Below are positions 1 through 7,138 of a stretch of 32,251 nt of DNA, one piece after another; positions within the stretch are counted from its first letter, which is position 1; every line of letters starts with the position of its first letter. Where the stretch lies: assembly GCA_937128595.1 (NCBI GenBank), contig CAKZMO010000618.1, positions 1 through 32,251 on the forward strand, in the 5' to 3' direction. The notes under the pieces are model-generated. The model did not search any database, was not told the DNA's origin, and saw only the letters and a program-made list of their open reading frames with translations. This DNA comes from an uncultured cyanobacterium. GTDB taxonomy: Bacteria > Cyanobacteriota > Cyanobacteriia > CAKZMO01. Made by a program: the position numbers and the translations under genes.

Positions 1-70
1 GCTTAAGCCAGTCGTCGAGGACATCAAACCATCCTCGCGAGGCCTGCGCACGTCCCAGTGCTACGGTCAT
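1..70 (-). CDS. psbD: Photosystem II D2 protein PsbD, N-terminal 23 codons only (runs off the left edge)
   Basis: Reading the minus strand from the ATG at 70-68 gives MTVALGRAQASRGWFDVL followed by DDWLK, which is the near-invariant N-terminus of the D2 reaction-centre protein. D2 pairs with D1 in the thylakoid membrane to bind the P680 chlorophylls, pheophytin and the quinone QA. Only the stromal N-terminal segment is present; the membrane helices lie outside the window. An AAGAGG Shine-Dalgarno-like sequence (plus-strand 78-83) sits 7 nt before the start and supports it. The gene diverges from ycf4. In cyanobacteria psbD is commonly followed by psbC, which would also be outside. Identification is from recognised family sequence; because of the short length, exact paralog status (cyanobacteria often carry two psbD copies) cannot be decided. 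Confidence 0.93.
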   Translation of the reverse strand, partial: MTVALGRAQASRGWFDVLDDWLK

Positions 71-77
71 GTCATAA

Positions 78-83
78 CCTCTT
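78..83 (-). promoter_or_regulatory. Ribosome binding site of psbD
   Basis: On the minus strand the sequence AAGAGG ends 7 nt before the psbD ATG. It decides between this ATG and an out-of-frame ATG overlapping it at 75-73. Confidence 0.6.
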
Positions 84-300
84 AATATCGCGTTCAAGCA
101 AGGAGTGCGTAGCTTGCTTTAATGCTTTGAGTCTGGAGAGTACCCCCATAGGAAGCACATTCCAATCTCGAAGCAGATTCGCCGAGAGCTTGGAGACAGC
201 TATGCCGCAAAAGAATTGCGACCGTTTGTACTGACCCAACCCAGACCTACGCCTTCAGCGAGACGAGATGACAGGGAATTAGAACTCTCAACGTTTCTAT

Positions 301-329
301 ATGATAGGGAGATACTTAAAATTTTACAA
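301..329 (-). promoter_or_regulatory. Candidate sigma70-type promoter for psbD
   Basis: On the minus strand, TTGTAA (plus 324-329, 4 of 6 to the -35 consensus) is followed after exactly 17 bp by TATCAT (plus 301-306, 5 of 6 to the -10 consensus). Transcription would start near 293-295, giving a leader of roughly 220 nt before the D2 start codon. This is a pattern match only; other start sites closer to the gene are possible. Confidence 0.35.
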
Positions 330-715
330 TCTGATACGTGATTCTCATCTCTAAAAAAATGCTAAATCCGAGCTGATTTTGGGAATTAACAACATGATTA
401 CGGATTCGTAATGTTTCGCAATAAAAAACAGGGCTGATGTTCAATGTTGGGTCTGACAGAGTAGGATTTTATGTTGTCGGTGAAGGTATGGCGATCGCGC
501 TCAAATCCTTTGCTGCAGATGTTTTCCAGAAATCTGCTGTACGACTTTGCCTGTGACGATCGGGTAGGCTCTTCATTTTAAGAAACACTATAGGCGGGAA
601 GCACCTGAGCATGACCATCACGAGATAGATTAAGGGTGGATGGATGCTTGCTGGGCAAAACCAAGAAAAATTCTTGGATCAGCATTGACGTTATTGATGA
701 GAATGAATTCACAAC

Positions 716-1303
716 ATGACTACAACCTCTTCATCCACGGCACTTGAGAACGCAAAAGATGGCGATCGCGTCTTGAAACAAAAGGTCTTGGGTGCTCGTC
801 GTTTGAGTAATTACTGGTGGGCTGCCGTCGTATTTGTGGGTGGAACCGGGTTTTTGTTATCGAGTTTGTCGAGCTACTTCAAAGTCAATTTGCTCTTGCT
901 CTCTGACCCTACAGACCTTGTGTTCGTCCCGCAAGGAATTGCTATGGGCTTTTACGGAGTAGTGGCTCTGCTGCTATCGACTTATTTATGGCTGCTGATT
1001 GCCTGGAACGTTGGCGGTGGATACAACGAGTTCAGTAAAGAAGAGGGGATCGTCCGAGTTTTTCGATGGGGGTTTCCGGGAAAAAATCGCATTGTTGAAA
1101 TTACTCATCCACTGGAAGACGTCCAAGCTGTGCGGGTTGATATTAAGGAAGGACTAAATCCAAAACGAGCCCTATATCTTCGGATCAAAGGCAACATCGA
1201 GCTTCCTCTGACTCGTATTGGTCGGCCACTGCCGCTTTCTGACTTAGAAAATCAGGGTGCCGCGTTGGCTCGCTTTATGAGGGTTCCTCTAGAAGGTCTT
1301 TAG
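716..1303 (+). CDS. ycf4: Photosystem I assembly protein Ycf4
   Basis: Ycf4 is a thylakoid membrane protein that helps assemble the photosystem I reaction-centre complex. The 195-residue product is close to the usual 185-190 residues. It has a polar N-terminus, then two membrane segments (about residues 31-53 and 72-97) and a soluble C-terminal domain containing the family-typical stretches FSKEEGIVRVFRWGFPGKNR and VDIKEGLNPKRALYLRIKG. The C-terminus reads PLPLSDLENQGAALARFM, also typical. It lies head-to-head with psbD and 81 bp before a cyclophilin gene on the same strand. From memory, ycf4 also neighbours a periplasmic cyclophilin in Synechocystis, so the pair looks like conserved gene order. 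The start is the first in-frame ATG; no strong ribosome binding site is visible. Confidence 0.96.
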   Translation: MTTTSSSTALENAKDGDRVLKQKVLGARRLSNYWWAAVVFVGGTGFLLSSLSSYFKVNLLLLSDPTDLVFVPQGIAMGFYGVVALLLSTYLWLLIAWNVGGGYNEFSKEEGIVRVFRWGFPGKNRIVEITHPLEDVQAVRVDIKEGLNPKRALYLRIKGNIELPLTRIGRPLPLSDLENQGAALARFMRVPLEGL

Positions 1304-1384
1304 AGCCAATAAAGCTGGGAACTGTGGTTGCCCATTTTACAAGTTTGAAGAAACACTAAGGACAGTTGTTGAGGATTCGTATTT

Positions 1385-2128
1385 ATGAGAGTTTACCGCT
1401 GGCTGACTATGTTTCTGTTGGTCGGGGCTTTTATGTTGGCAGGTTGCTCCACAGGAGAAGTCGCGTCTGATAGCTCAACGCCTGACACACCAACGTCAAG
1501 CCCAGATGTCGAAGAGGTGGGATCTGGGTTGCCTCGCCTTGAGGGAGAAGCTGTCGTAGAAATGGTAGTAAACGGTGAGACGATTGCTATCAATGTGAAT
1601 GGAAACAATGCACCCATTACGGCTGGAAACTTTGTGGACTTGGTTCAGAAAGGAGTGTATGACGGGGTTGCTTTTCACAGAGTTGTGAAAGAACCCGAGC
1701 CGTTTGTGGTTCAAGGTGGTGATCCTCAGAGTCAAGATCCGAGTGTGCCGATGGCACAACTGGGAACAGGTGGATATGTTGATCCCTCAACGGCTGCTCC
1801 ACGATATATTCCCCTTGAAATTCAGCCGGCTGGAGCAGAAGAGCCGATCTACAGTCAGCCTTTTTCGAGCTTGGACAACAGCCCTACTCCAGAACTGACC
1901 CATACCCGTGGTGCGGTTGCGATGGCGCGATCGCAGTTTCCCGATTCTGCTTCTTCGCAGTTCTATTTTGCATTGGCTGATCTGTCGTTTCTCGACGGAG
2001 ATTATGCTGTGTTTGGCTATGTCGAAGACGGAGATATGGACGTAGTAGACAGCATTCAGCAGGGCGATCGCATTGAGTCGGCGCAAGTTGTGTCTGGGTT
2101 AGACAATCTTCAGACTCCAGACGAATAA
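1385..2128 (+). CDS. Peptidyl-prolyl cis-trans isomerase, cyclophilin type, predicted lipoprotein
   Basis: This is a cyclophilin that would catalyse proline cis-trans isomerisation on the outer face of a membrane (periplasm or thylakoid lumen). Residues 1-21 form a lipoprotein signal: a basic start, a hydrophobic core (MFLLVGAFMLAG) and the lipobox L-A-G-C with Cys21 as the lipidated residue. A Ser/Thr/Pro-rich linker follows to about residue 50, then the cyclophilin domain. Family landmarks are FHRV (active-site Arg), VQGGDP, a Met-Ala-Arg core strand followed by SSQFYFAL, and FLDGDYAVFGYV. The tryptophan found in cyclosporin-sensitive cyclophilins is Phe here, as in many bacterial members. 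It follows ycf4 by 81 bp and is closed by a strong terminator at 2168-2210, so the two may be co-transcribed. Confidence 0.93.
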   Translation: MRVYRWLTMFLLVGAFMLAGCSTGEVASDSSTPDTPTSSPDVEEVGSGLPRLEGEAVVEMVVNGETIAINVNGNNAPITAGNFVDLVQKGVYDGVAFHRVVKEPEPFVVQGGDPQSQDPSVPMAQLGTGGYVDPSTAAPRYIPLEIQPAGAEEPIYSQPFSSLDNSPTPELTHTRGAVAMARSQFPDSASSQFYFALADLSFLDGDYAVFGYVEDGDMDVVDSIQQGDRIESAQVVSGLDNLQTPDE

Positions 2129-2167
2129 GTTTCCATATCAGTCAATTGCATCGTAAATAAGGGCGCT

Positions 2168-2210
2168 AGAGTAGCAGTAGAGGGATGTTCCCCTTCTACT
2201 GCTACTCTTT
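2168..2210 (+). terminator. Rho-independent terminator after the cyclophilin gene
   Basis: A perfect 12 bp stem (GAGTAGCAGTAG at 2169-2180 with CTACTGCTACTC at 2196-2207) is extended by an A-T pair at its base (2168/2208) and by further pairs near the loop, and is followed by a short T-rich tail. It ends the ycf4-cyclophilin unit and separates it from cruP. Because the stem spans 2185, a longer cruP reading from an ATG at 2185 would begin inside this hairpin, which argues for the later start at 2224. Confidence 0.8.
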
Positions 2211-2223
2211 ATTTGGACCCGCT

Positions 2224-3855
2224 ATGACGTTAACTGAACAAATGCTGTCGCCTTTGTCGGACGGGCATGTGCTGACGGGACTCCGTCGAGCTGACCAGAT
2301 GTGGTCAAACTACAAGACAGCCAATATCAGTGTTCCTGAGGTCGTTCACGTGAGAAAGGATAGCTCCGCAACAGAGCTAGAGCCAGTGGAATGGGACGTG
2401 GCGATCGCCGGAGGAACCTTAGGAATTTTGCTAGGGGCAGCGCTTGCTCAGAAGGGCTGGCGCGTGGTGCTGATCGAGCGAGGCATCTTAAAGGGTCGTG
2501 AGCAGGAATGGAATATTTCGCGGCAAGAGCTACAAGTGTTTGTTGACCTGGATCTGCTGACTGTTGATGAGCTAGAAAGGGCGATCGCCACAGAATATAA
2601 TCCAGCCAGACTGAGCTTTCACAAAGGAACAGAGTTTTGGGTTGAGGACGTGCTGAATGTGGGTGTCGATCCGATATATCTGTTGGATACGCTGAAGCAA
2701 AAGTTTCTGGATGCTGGAGGCAGACTGCTCGAAAACACCGCATTCCAATCTGCAACGATCCATCCCAATGGTGTCTCTATTCATACTGAGAATACTCATA
2801 CTGAGAATATAGAGAAACAGAGAATTACAACTCGGTTATTGATTGATGCAATGGGTCACTTTTCGCCCATTGCTCGTCAGGCGCGCAATGGACAGCAGCC
2901 AGATGCCGTTTGCTTGGTGGTCGGAACTTGTGCGGAAGGATATGCTGCTGAGGCAGAGGGCGATCGCTCATCTGTCGATCTCTCAACAGGTGATATTTTT
3001 GCCTCGATCACACCCATCCAAAACCATTGCCAATACTTTTGGGAAGCGTTTCCAGCCCGCGATGGACGCACGACGTATTTGTTCACCTACGTCGATGCAC
3101 AACCCGCTCGCTTGTCTTTAGAAGATTTGTTTGAAGATTATTGGCGGCTTCTCCCTGATTACCAGAGGATTTCATTAGAGCAACTCAAGGTGAGACGAGC
3201 CTTGTTTGGGTTTTTTCCTTGCTATCGAAACAGTCCTTTGCAACTGCCTTGGAATCGGACGCTGGCGGTCGGAGACAGCAGCGGCAGCCAGTCTCCTCTC
3301 AGTTTTGGCGGTTTTGGTTCAATGGTTCGTCATTTAGCACGACTGACTCGTGGTGTTCATGAAGCTCTGGATGCTGATGCGCTGAGTCAAAAAGATTTAG
3401 CGAAGCTTCAGCCCTATCAGCCCAGTCTGTCGATTACCTGGCTATTTCAGCGTTCTATGAGCGTCGGACTTCACCAAAACCCTGACCCCAACCAAATCAA
3501 CGAGTTGCTTTCGGGAGTCTTTGAGGCCATGAATGACTTAGGAGACCCAGTACTGAAACCGTTTTTACAAGATGTGGTACAGTTTAGAGCCTTGACCCGA
3601 ACACTGTTCCAGACGACTCTCAAGTTTCCGCTTTTAGGTTTGAAAGTCGTTCCCTATGTGGGACTGCTATCGCTACTCAAGTGGGTTGTTCACTACGTCA
3701 ATTTGGGTATCTATGCGATTCAATCCAGATTAGGTTCCGCCATCTATCCTTTGCTGAAGCCATTGTTTACAACATTGCCGCCCAAGTTTCAATACACCTT
3801 CTCACGTTGGATTGATATGTGGGTTTACGGTTCTGGAGGTGACTATCACGGCTAG
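2224..3855 (+). CDS. cruP: CruP-type FAD-dependent oxidoreductase (lycopene cyclase CruA/CruP family)
   Basis: The protein (543 residues from this start) is an FAD/NAD(P)-binding flavoprotein. The dinucleotide-binding fold begins near residue 57 with VAIAGGTLGILLGAAL, a GG-T-LG variant of the Rossmann glycine motif, closed by VVLIERG. The segment GREQEWNISRQEL follows, and near residue 350 comes GDSSGSQSPLSFGGFGSMVR. Together these are hallmarks I associate with the CruA/CruP lycopene cyclase family. The length and the EWNISR motif point to CruP, which in cyanobacteria and plants is linked to limiting carotenoid epoxides and reactive oxygen rather than to proven cyclase activity. The C-terminus has hydrophobic stretches, consistent with membrane association. 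The start at 2224 is chosen because an earlier in-frame ATG at 2185 lies in the upstream terminator. An in-frame 15 bp duplication (2781-2810) encodes HTENT-HTENI. CruA is the alternative assignment. Confidence 0.75.
   Translation: MTLTEQMLSPLSDGHVLTGLRRADQMWSNYKTANISVPEVVHVRKDSSATELEPVEWDVAIAGGTLGILLGAALAQKGWRVVLIERGILKGREQEWNISRQELQVFVDLDLLTVDELERAIATEYNPARLSFHKGTEFWVEDVLNVGVDPIYLLDTLKQKFLDAGGRLLENTAFQSATIHPNGVSIHTENTHTENIEKQRITTRLLIDAMGHFSPIARQARNGQQPDAVCLVVGTCAEGYAAEAEGDRSSVDLSTGDIFASITPIQNHCQYFWEAFPARDGRTTYLFTYVDAQPARLSLEDLFEDYWRLLPDYQRISLEQLKVRRALFGFFPCYRNSPLQLPWNRTLAVGDSSGSQSPLSFGGFGSMVRHLARLTRGVHEALDADALSQKDLAKLQPYQPSLSITWLFQRSMSVGLHQNPDPNQINELLSGVFEAMNDLGDPVLKPFLQDVVQFRALTRTLFQTTLKFPLLGLKVVPYVGLLSLLKWVVHYVNLGIYAIQSRLGSAIYPLLKPLFTTLPPKFQYTFSRWIDMWVYGSGGDYHG
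2781..2810 (+). repeat. In-frame 15 bp tandem duplication inside cruP
   Basis: TCATACTGAGAATAC (2781-2795) is followed directly by TCATACTGAGAATAT (2796-2810), 14 of 15 bases alike. In the reading frame it adds five residues (HTENT then HTENI), most likely in a surface loop after the first beta-sheet region. Confidence 0.9.
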
Positions 3856-3911
3856 TTTGAAGTACGACTCTCGATTCCATATTCAATTGATTTCACGATC
3901 GATCAATTCTG

Positions 3912-4472
3912 ATGGAAAAAGCCTTGTATCTTTTAGCAGAACTCAGTGAACGAGATTTTGACTGGTTTGTGCAGAGTGGTGAACTCGTCCAAATTTCACC
4001 AGGACAAGCGTTGATTCAAGAAGGCAGCTCGATCAATGCGATTTATCTAGTTTTAGAAGGAACGCTAGCCGTCACAGTGAGCGCTCTCAAGGATCACGAA
4101 ATTGCTCGTCTATCTGCGGGAGAAGTGGTTGGGGAAATGTCGTTTGTGGATGAACGGGCTCCCTCTGCGACCGTCAGTGCTCTTGATGTTGTCCGAGTGT
4201 GGAAAATTCCTCGTATCAGGCTGATGCAAAAGCTTTCCAACGATCGCAGTTTTGCTGCAAATTTTTATCAGGCGATCGCCATCTGGTTATCTCACAGGCT
4301 CCGGGGAACCATCAGCCGATGGGGATACGCCTATGGATATGGCAAAGAAGATGAACTTAATTCGACCGATGGCGATGCTGGTTGGGTTCAGTCATCCGAT
4401 AGTTTGGAAATTGCTCGGATCAGATTAGACTGGCTTTTCAGTCGCTTAAAAGATGTCAAAGATAACTGCTAA
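3912..4472 (+). CDS. Stand-alone cyclic-nucleotide-binding-fold (Crp-type effector domain) protein
   Basis: The 186-residue protein is a single CRP/cNMP-binding beta-roll (about residues 5-120) with the pattern SPGQALIQEGSSINAIYLVLEGTL and the phosphate-binding cassette region GEVVGEMSFVDERAPSATVSA at about residues 70-90, followed by a helical tail. No helix-turn-helix follows, so it is not a Crp/Fnr transcription factor. Aligning the cassette with protein kinase A places Pro84 where the cyclic-phosphate-binding Arg normally sits, although Glu75 is kept. This suggests it may not bind cAMP or cGMP in the standard way and may sense something else or act as a structural partner. It starts 57 bp after cruP and 39 bp before the SirB1 gene, on the same strand, so the three may form an operon. 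Physiological role is unknown. Confidence 0.8.
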   Translation: MEKALYLLAELSERDFDWFVQSGELVQISPGQALIQEGSSINAIYLVLEGTLAVTVSALKDHEIARLSAGEVVGEMSFVDERAPSATVSALDVVRVWKIPRIRLMQKLSNDRSFAANFYQAIAIWLSHRLRGTISRWGYAYGYGKEDELNSTDGDAGWVQSSDSLEIARIRLDWLFSRLKDVKDNC

Positions 4473-4510
4473 CGTCAATTTTTGATCGTTCATTTGTCAA
4501 CTTGTCCCCT

Positions 4511-5341
4511 ATGATGTTTCCGACTGCTCGACAAGGTTTTTATCAGGAAATCTGCCAACCCGATGACCAAATCGATTTGGCTAAAGCCTCGCTCTATATT
4601 GCGCTTGAAGCCCATCCCAAGCTTGACATTGAAGAGTATTTAAAAGCTTTGGATGCGATCGCAGCAAACGTAAGCGATCGCCTTCCCAAAGAGCGCTATC
4701 CTCTGCGGGTTGTTCGAGCTATCAATGAGCACCTGTACGACAATCTACGCTTTCAAGGCAATAACCGAAACTATTACGACCCGGACAATAGCTATCTGAA
4801 TCGGGTGATTGACCGTCGAACAGGAATTCCAATTTCCCTATCGCTAGTCTATCTAGAAGTTGCAAAACGACTCGATTTTCCGATGGTCGGAGTGGGGATG
4901 CCGGGGCATTTTTTGATTCGGCCTGCTCAACCAGAACTCGATTTTTTGGTCGATCCGTTCAACCAAGGTGAAGTGTTGTTCGATCAAGACTGTGCAGAAT
5001 TGTTACAGCAGCTGTATGGCCGCTCTGTTACGATTCGACCGGATTTTTTAGAGCCTGTTTCTTCACGAAAAATTCTGGCTCGAATGCTGACAAATCTCAA
5101 AGGTATTTATATCAATCAGGGAGAAATGTCTTGGGTGTTGTCGGTTATTGACCGACTGTTGTTGCTATTTCCTGATGCACCGATTGAGCAGCGCGATCGG
5201 GGACTAATCTATTATCAAGTCGGACGCTGGACTGAAGCTCGTCAAGATTTGGAAAACTATCTCGACTGCTTACCGGCTGCCCGCGATGCCATTGTCGTGA
5301 GAAAGCTGCTAAAACGCATAGACGGCGGAGACGATTCATAG
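4511..5341 (+). CDS. SirB1 family protein: transglutaminase-like domain with TPR tail
   Basis: The protein (276 residues) matches the SirB1 family: an alpha-helical N-terminus (residues 1-75), a transglutaminase-like core recognised by YDPDNSYLNRVIDRRTGIPISLS and VGVGMPGHFLI (the His is a likely active-site relic) and VDPFNQGEVL, then a tetratricopeptide-like C-terminus (INQGEMSWVLSVIDRLLLLFP and YQVGRWTEARQDLENYL). The catalytic Cys of true transglutaminases is not evident at the expected place before GIPISLS, as in other SirB1 proteins, so enzymatic activity is doubtful. ATG 4511 is taken as the start; a TTG at 4502 is also in frame and ATG 4514 is possible. None has a clear ribosome binding site. 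The gene converges with the minus-strand gene at 5390. Confidence 0.85.
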   Translation: MMFPTARQGFYQEICQPDDQIDLAKASLYIALEAHPKLDIEEYLKALDAIAANVSDRLPKERYPLRVVRAINEHLYDNLRFQGNNRNYYDPDNSYLNRVIDRRTGIPISLSLVYLEVAKRLDFPMVGVGMPGHFLIRPAQPELDFLVDPFNQGEVLFDQDCAELLQQLYGRSVTIRPDFLEPVSSRKILARMLTNLKGIYINQGEMSWVLSVIDRLLLLFPDAPIEQRDRGLIYYQVGRWTEARQDLENYLDCLPAARDAIVVRKLLKRIDGGDDS

Positions 5342-5389
5342 ATCCCTCTTTGCTGTTGCTTTTGGGGACGGCTCATTCGAACTTGCCGA

Positions 5390-5833
5390 TCAGTCTCGGC
5401 GCTCAACTGTAGCTTCCATCGTGCTTGCTAAGTAATGTCCTTCCATCACGCTGCTCGACATGTAGTAGCTTTGTGGGGCGATTTGGTGCATAGTTTCAAA
5501 TCCTGTGCGTCGCTGGCGATCGCCTAGCACCCAAAATCGTTGAACAATAGATTCTGGGGCAATCCAGCCTTCTCCTTCGACACGTCCGAGATTACTGTGC
5601 TGAAGGACGAAGGAATAGCGGCGATCGCCTAAGGCCAGTCGTCCCCGGTATTGAAACGTAATCGCCTCACGTTCGTCTTCTGGAAAGATTAGTTTTGTAA
5701 CAAGAGTGTACCAATCGTCGCGTTTCCACTCGACAAGAATTTTGCCCTTGACGCTTACCGGAGGGCCATCACGATTGAGCCAGTTGCCATCTAACATCCA
5801 TAGTCCTGTCTCAAGTAGAAACGTATGAGTCAC
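5390..5833 (-). CDS. Conserved-looking hypothetical protein, beta-rich (lipocalin-like?)
   Basis: I do not recognise a named family. The product has 147 residues. After LLETGLWMLDGNWLNRDGPPVSVKGK it alternates short polar and hydrophobic stretches typical of antiparallel beta strands (ILVEWKRDDWYTLVTKLIF, ITFQYRGRLALGDRRYSFVL, GRVEGEGWIAPESIVQRFWVL). There is no signal peptide, membrane segment or Cys cluster. The pattern recalls cyanobacterial calycin/lipocalin-fold proteins, but that is only a fold guess. The start is a GTG at 5833-5831 with AGGGA 7 nt upstream; an internal ATG at 5797 is possible. The gene lies 82 bp upstream of the anmK stop region on the other side and converges with the SirB1 gene. 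Codon use (including HIP1 sites) looks like its neighbours. Confidence 0.7.
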   Translation of the reverse strand: MTHTFLLETGLWMLDGNWLNRDGPPVSVKGKILVEWKRDDWYTLVTKLIFPEDEREAITFQYRGRLALGDRRYSFVLQHSNLGRVEGEGWIAPESIVQRFWVLGDRQRRTGFETMHQIAPQSYYMSSSVMEGHYLASTMEATVERRD

Positions 5834-5915
5834 GACAACATCCCTGTTGGTTTTTTGTCCGCTTGCTCAGTTATAACCGCTATACTGACTCTGAGAGCTT
5901 ATCTCATCGTATCGG

Positions 5916-7079
5916 TTAGCGAGTGACTGGTTGATAAATTTTGCCTAAAGGAATAGCTTGATCAGCTCCGGTCACTTCTGGCAGGTTTCCTGGTTGATCG
6001 TGCCAGCGCCAATAGGCTAGAACGGCCATGGCAATTGCTTCTTTATAAGCGGTATCGATGCCTAATTCATCCGTAGTCAGCAGCTCGATGTTTGGTAAGT
6101 GCGATCGCAGTCGGTTGGCTAGGTAGTGATTGCGGCTACCTCCGCCACAGAGAACAATTTGATCGGGAAGTCGAGGCAGAAACGTTTGATAGTTCAGCGC
6201 AATCGAGGCTGCTGTAAAGTCTGTGAGAGAGGCCAGGGTATCAGCGGCGTTGAGATGGCGATCGCTCGCTTCAGCTAAACACCGACGAGCGTAGTCTGCA
6301 CCAAAAAGCTCTCGTCCCGTGGATTTTGGCGGTGGCTGATGTAGATAGTCGTCTTGTAGCCACTGCTGTACCAGTTCGTCACAGGGTGAACCTGTTGCTG
6401 CCCACTGCCCGCTTTCATCATACGTGAACTGACCTTCAGACAGTTCAAACACCGCAAAATCAATCAGAGCATTGCCAGGGCCTGTGTCCCAACCTAGAAC
6501 GCCTGTCTTCTGATTCTGAGGAACTTCGCACGGTTGGGGAGGCAAGTAGGCTACGTTGCCGATGCCACCAATATTTTGAATACACCGATGCAGCATTGGA
6601 TGTCCCAGCAGCCACAAATCGATTGCAGGAACTAGAGGAGCCCCTTGACCTCCCATTGCGATATCTGCTGCTCGGAAATCGCTCACTGTCGAAGTCTCTG
6701 ACAGGTGGGCAATCAGGTCACCGCGTCCAAGTTGAAGGCTATAGCCCAGGGGATGATGATCAGAGACTCGTGGAGGACGATGAAACACCGTTTGACCATG
6801 AGAACCAATCAGAGCTGCTGGAGGGTGTTCCTGTTGGATGTCGAGGGCGGCTTGAGCAAAACAGTGGGCGATCGCATCATCCAGTTCTGCTAGAGCCATC
6901 ATCGACAGCGGCGCTCCGTGGCACACCTCTAAGATGCGATGGCGCAAGTCTTTGGGATAGGGATAGGTTTCTCCTGCGATGAGTTCGAGGCTCAAGTCAT
7001 GTGTTGTGCCAGTCAGCTCAACGAGAACAGCATCAATGCCATCGACAGACGTACCACTGATTAGACCCACTATTCGCAT
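5916..7079 (-). CDS. anmK: Anhydro-N-acetylmuramic acid kinase
   Basis: AnmK phosphorylates and opens 1,6-anhydro-N-acetylmuramic acid, using ATP and water, to MurNAc-6-phosphate in peptidoglycan recycling. The 387-residue length fits the family. The N-terminal phosphate loop GLISGTSVDGIDAVLVEL is at residues 4-21. Further family motifs are IGSHGQTVFHRP (about 90-101), SDFRAADIAMGGQGAPLVP (about 133-151), NIGGIGNVAYLP, GWDTGPGNALID and the C-terminal adenosine-site segment VLCGGGSRNHYLANRL. All key motifs are intact. It lies 60 bp downstream of dxr on the same strand and may share its transcript. The start ATG 7079 lies immediately before the phosphate loop, as usual for the family. Confidence 0.97.
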   Translation of the reverse strand: MRIVGLISGTSVDGIDAVLVELTGTTHDLSLELIAGETYPYPKDLRHRILEVCHGAPLSMMALAELDDAIAHCFAQAALDIQQEHPPAALIGSHGQTVFHRPPRVSDHHPLGYSLQLGRGDLIAHLSETSTVSDFRAADIAMGGQGAPLVPAIDLWLLGHPMLHRCIQNIGGIGNVAYLPPQPCEVPQNQKTGVLGWDTGPGNALIDFAVFELSEGQFTYDESGQWAATGSPCDELVQQWLQDDYLHQPPPKSTGRELFGADYARRCLAEASDRHLNAADTLASLTDFTAASIALNYQTFLPRLPDQIVLCGGGSRNHYLANRLRSHLPNIELLTTDELGIDTAYKEAIAMAVLAYWRWHDQPGNLPEVTGADQAIPLGKIYQPVTR

Positions 7080-7138
7080 GGGAGATTTTATTGCTAATGT
7101 TGACTAATTTTGACAAATGTTCAGCTCAATGGAGCTAC

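Larger units (their letters stand above)
71..715. other. 645 bp divergent intergenic region between psbD and ycf4
   Basis: No convincing gene is present. The stretch must hold the psbD promoter (minus) and the ycf4 promoter (plus). A sigma70-like pair for psbD is listed separately. A perfect 7 bp inverted repeat with a 3 nt loop (CCAAGAA aaa TTCTTGG, 661-677) lies 39 bp before the ycf4 start and could be a leader hairpin or an operator. One HIP1 octamer lies near 489. The large distance suggests a long psbD leader, which is inference. Confidence 0.5.
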
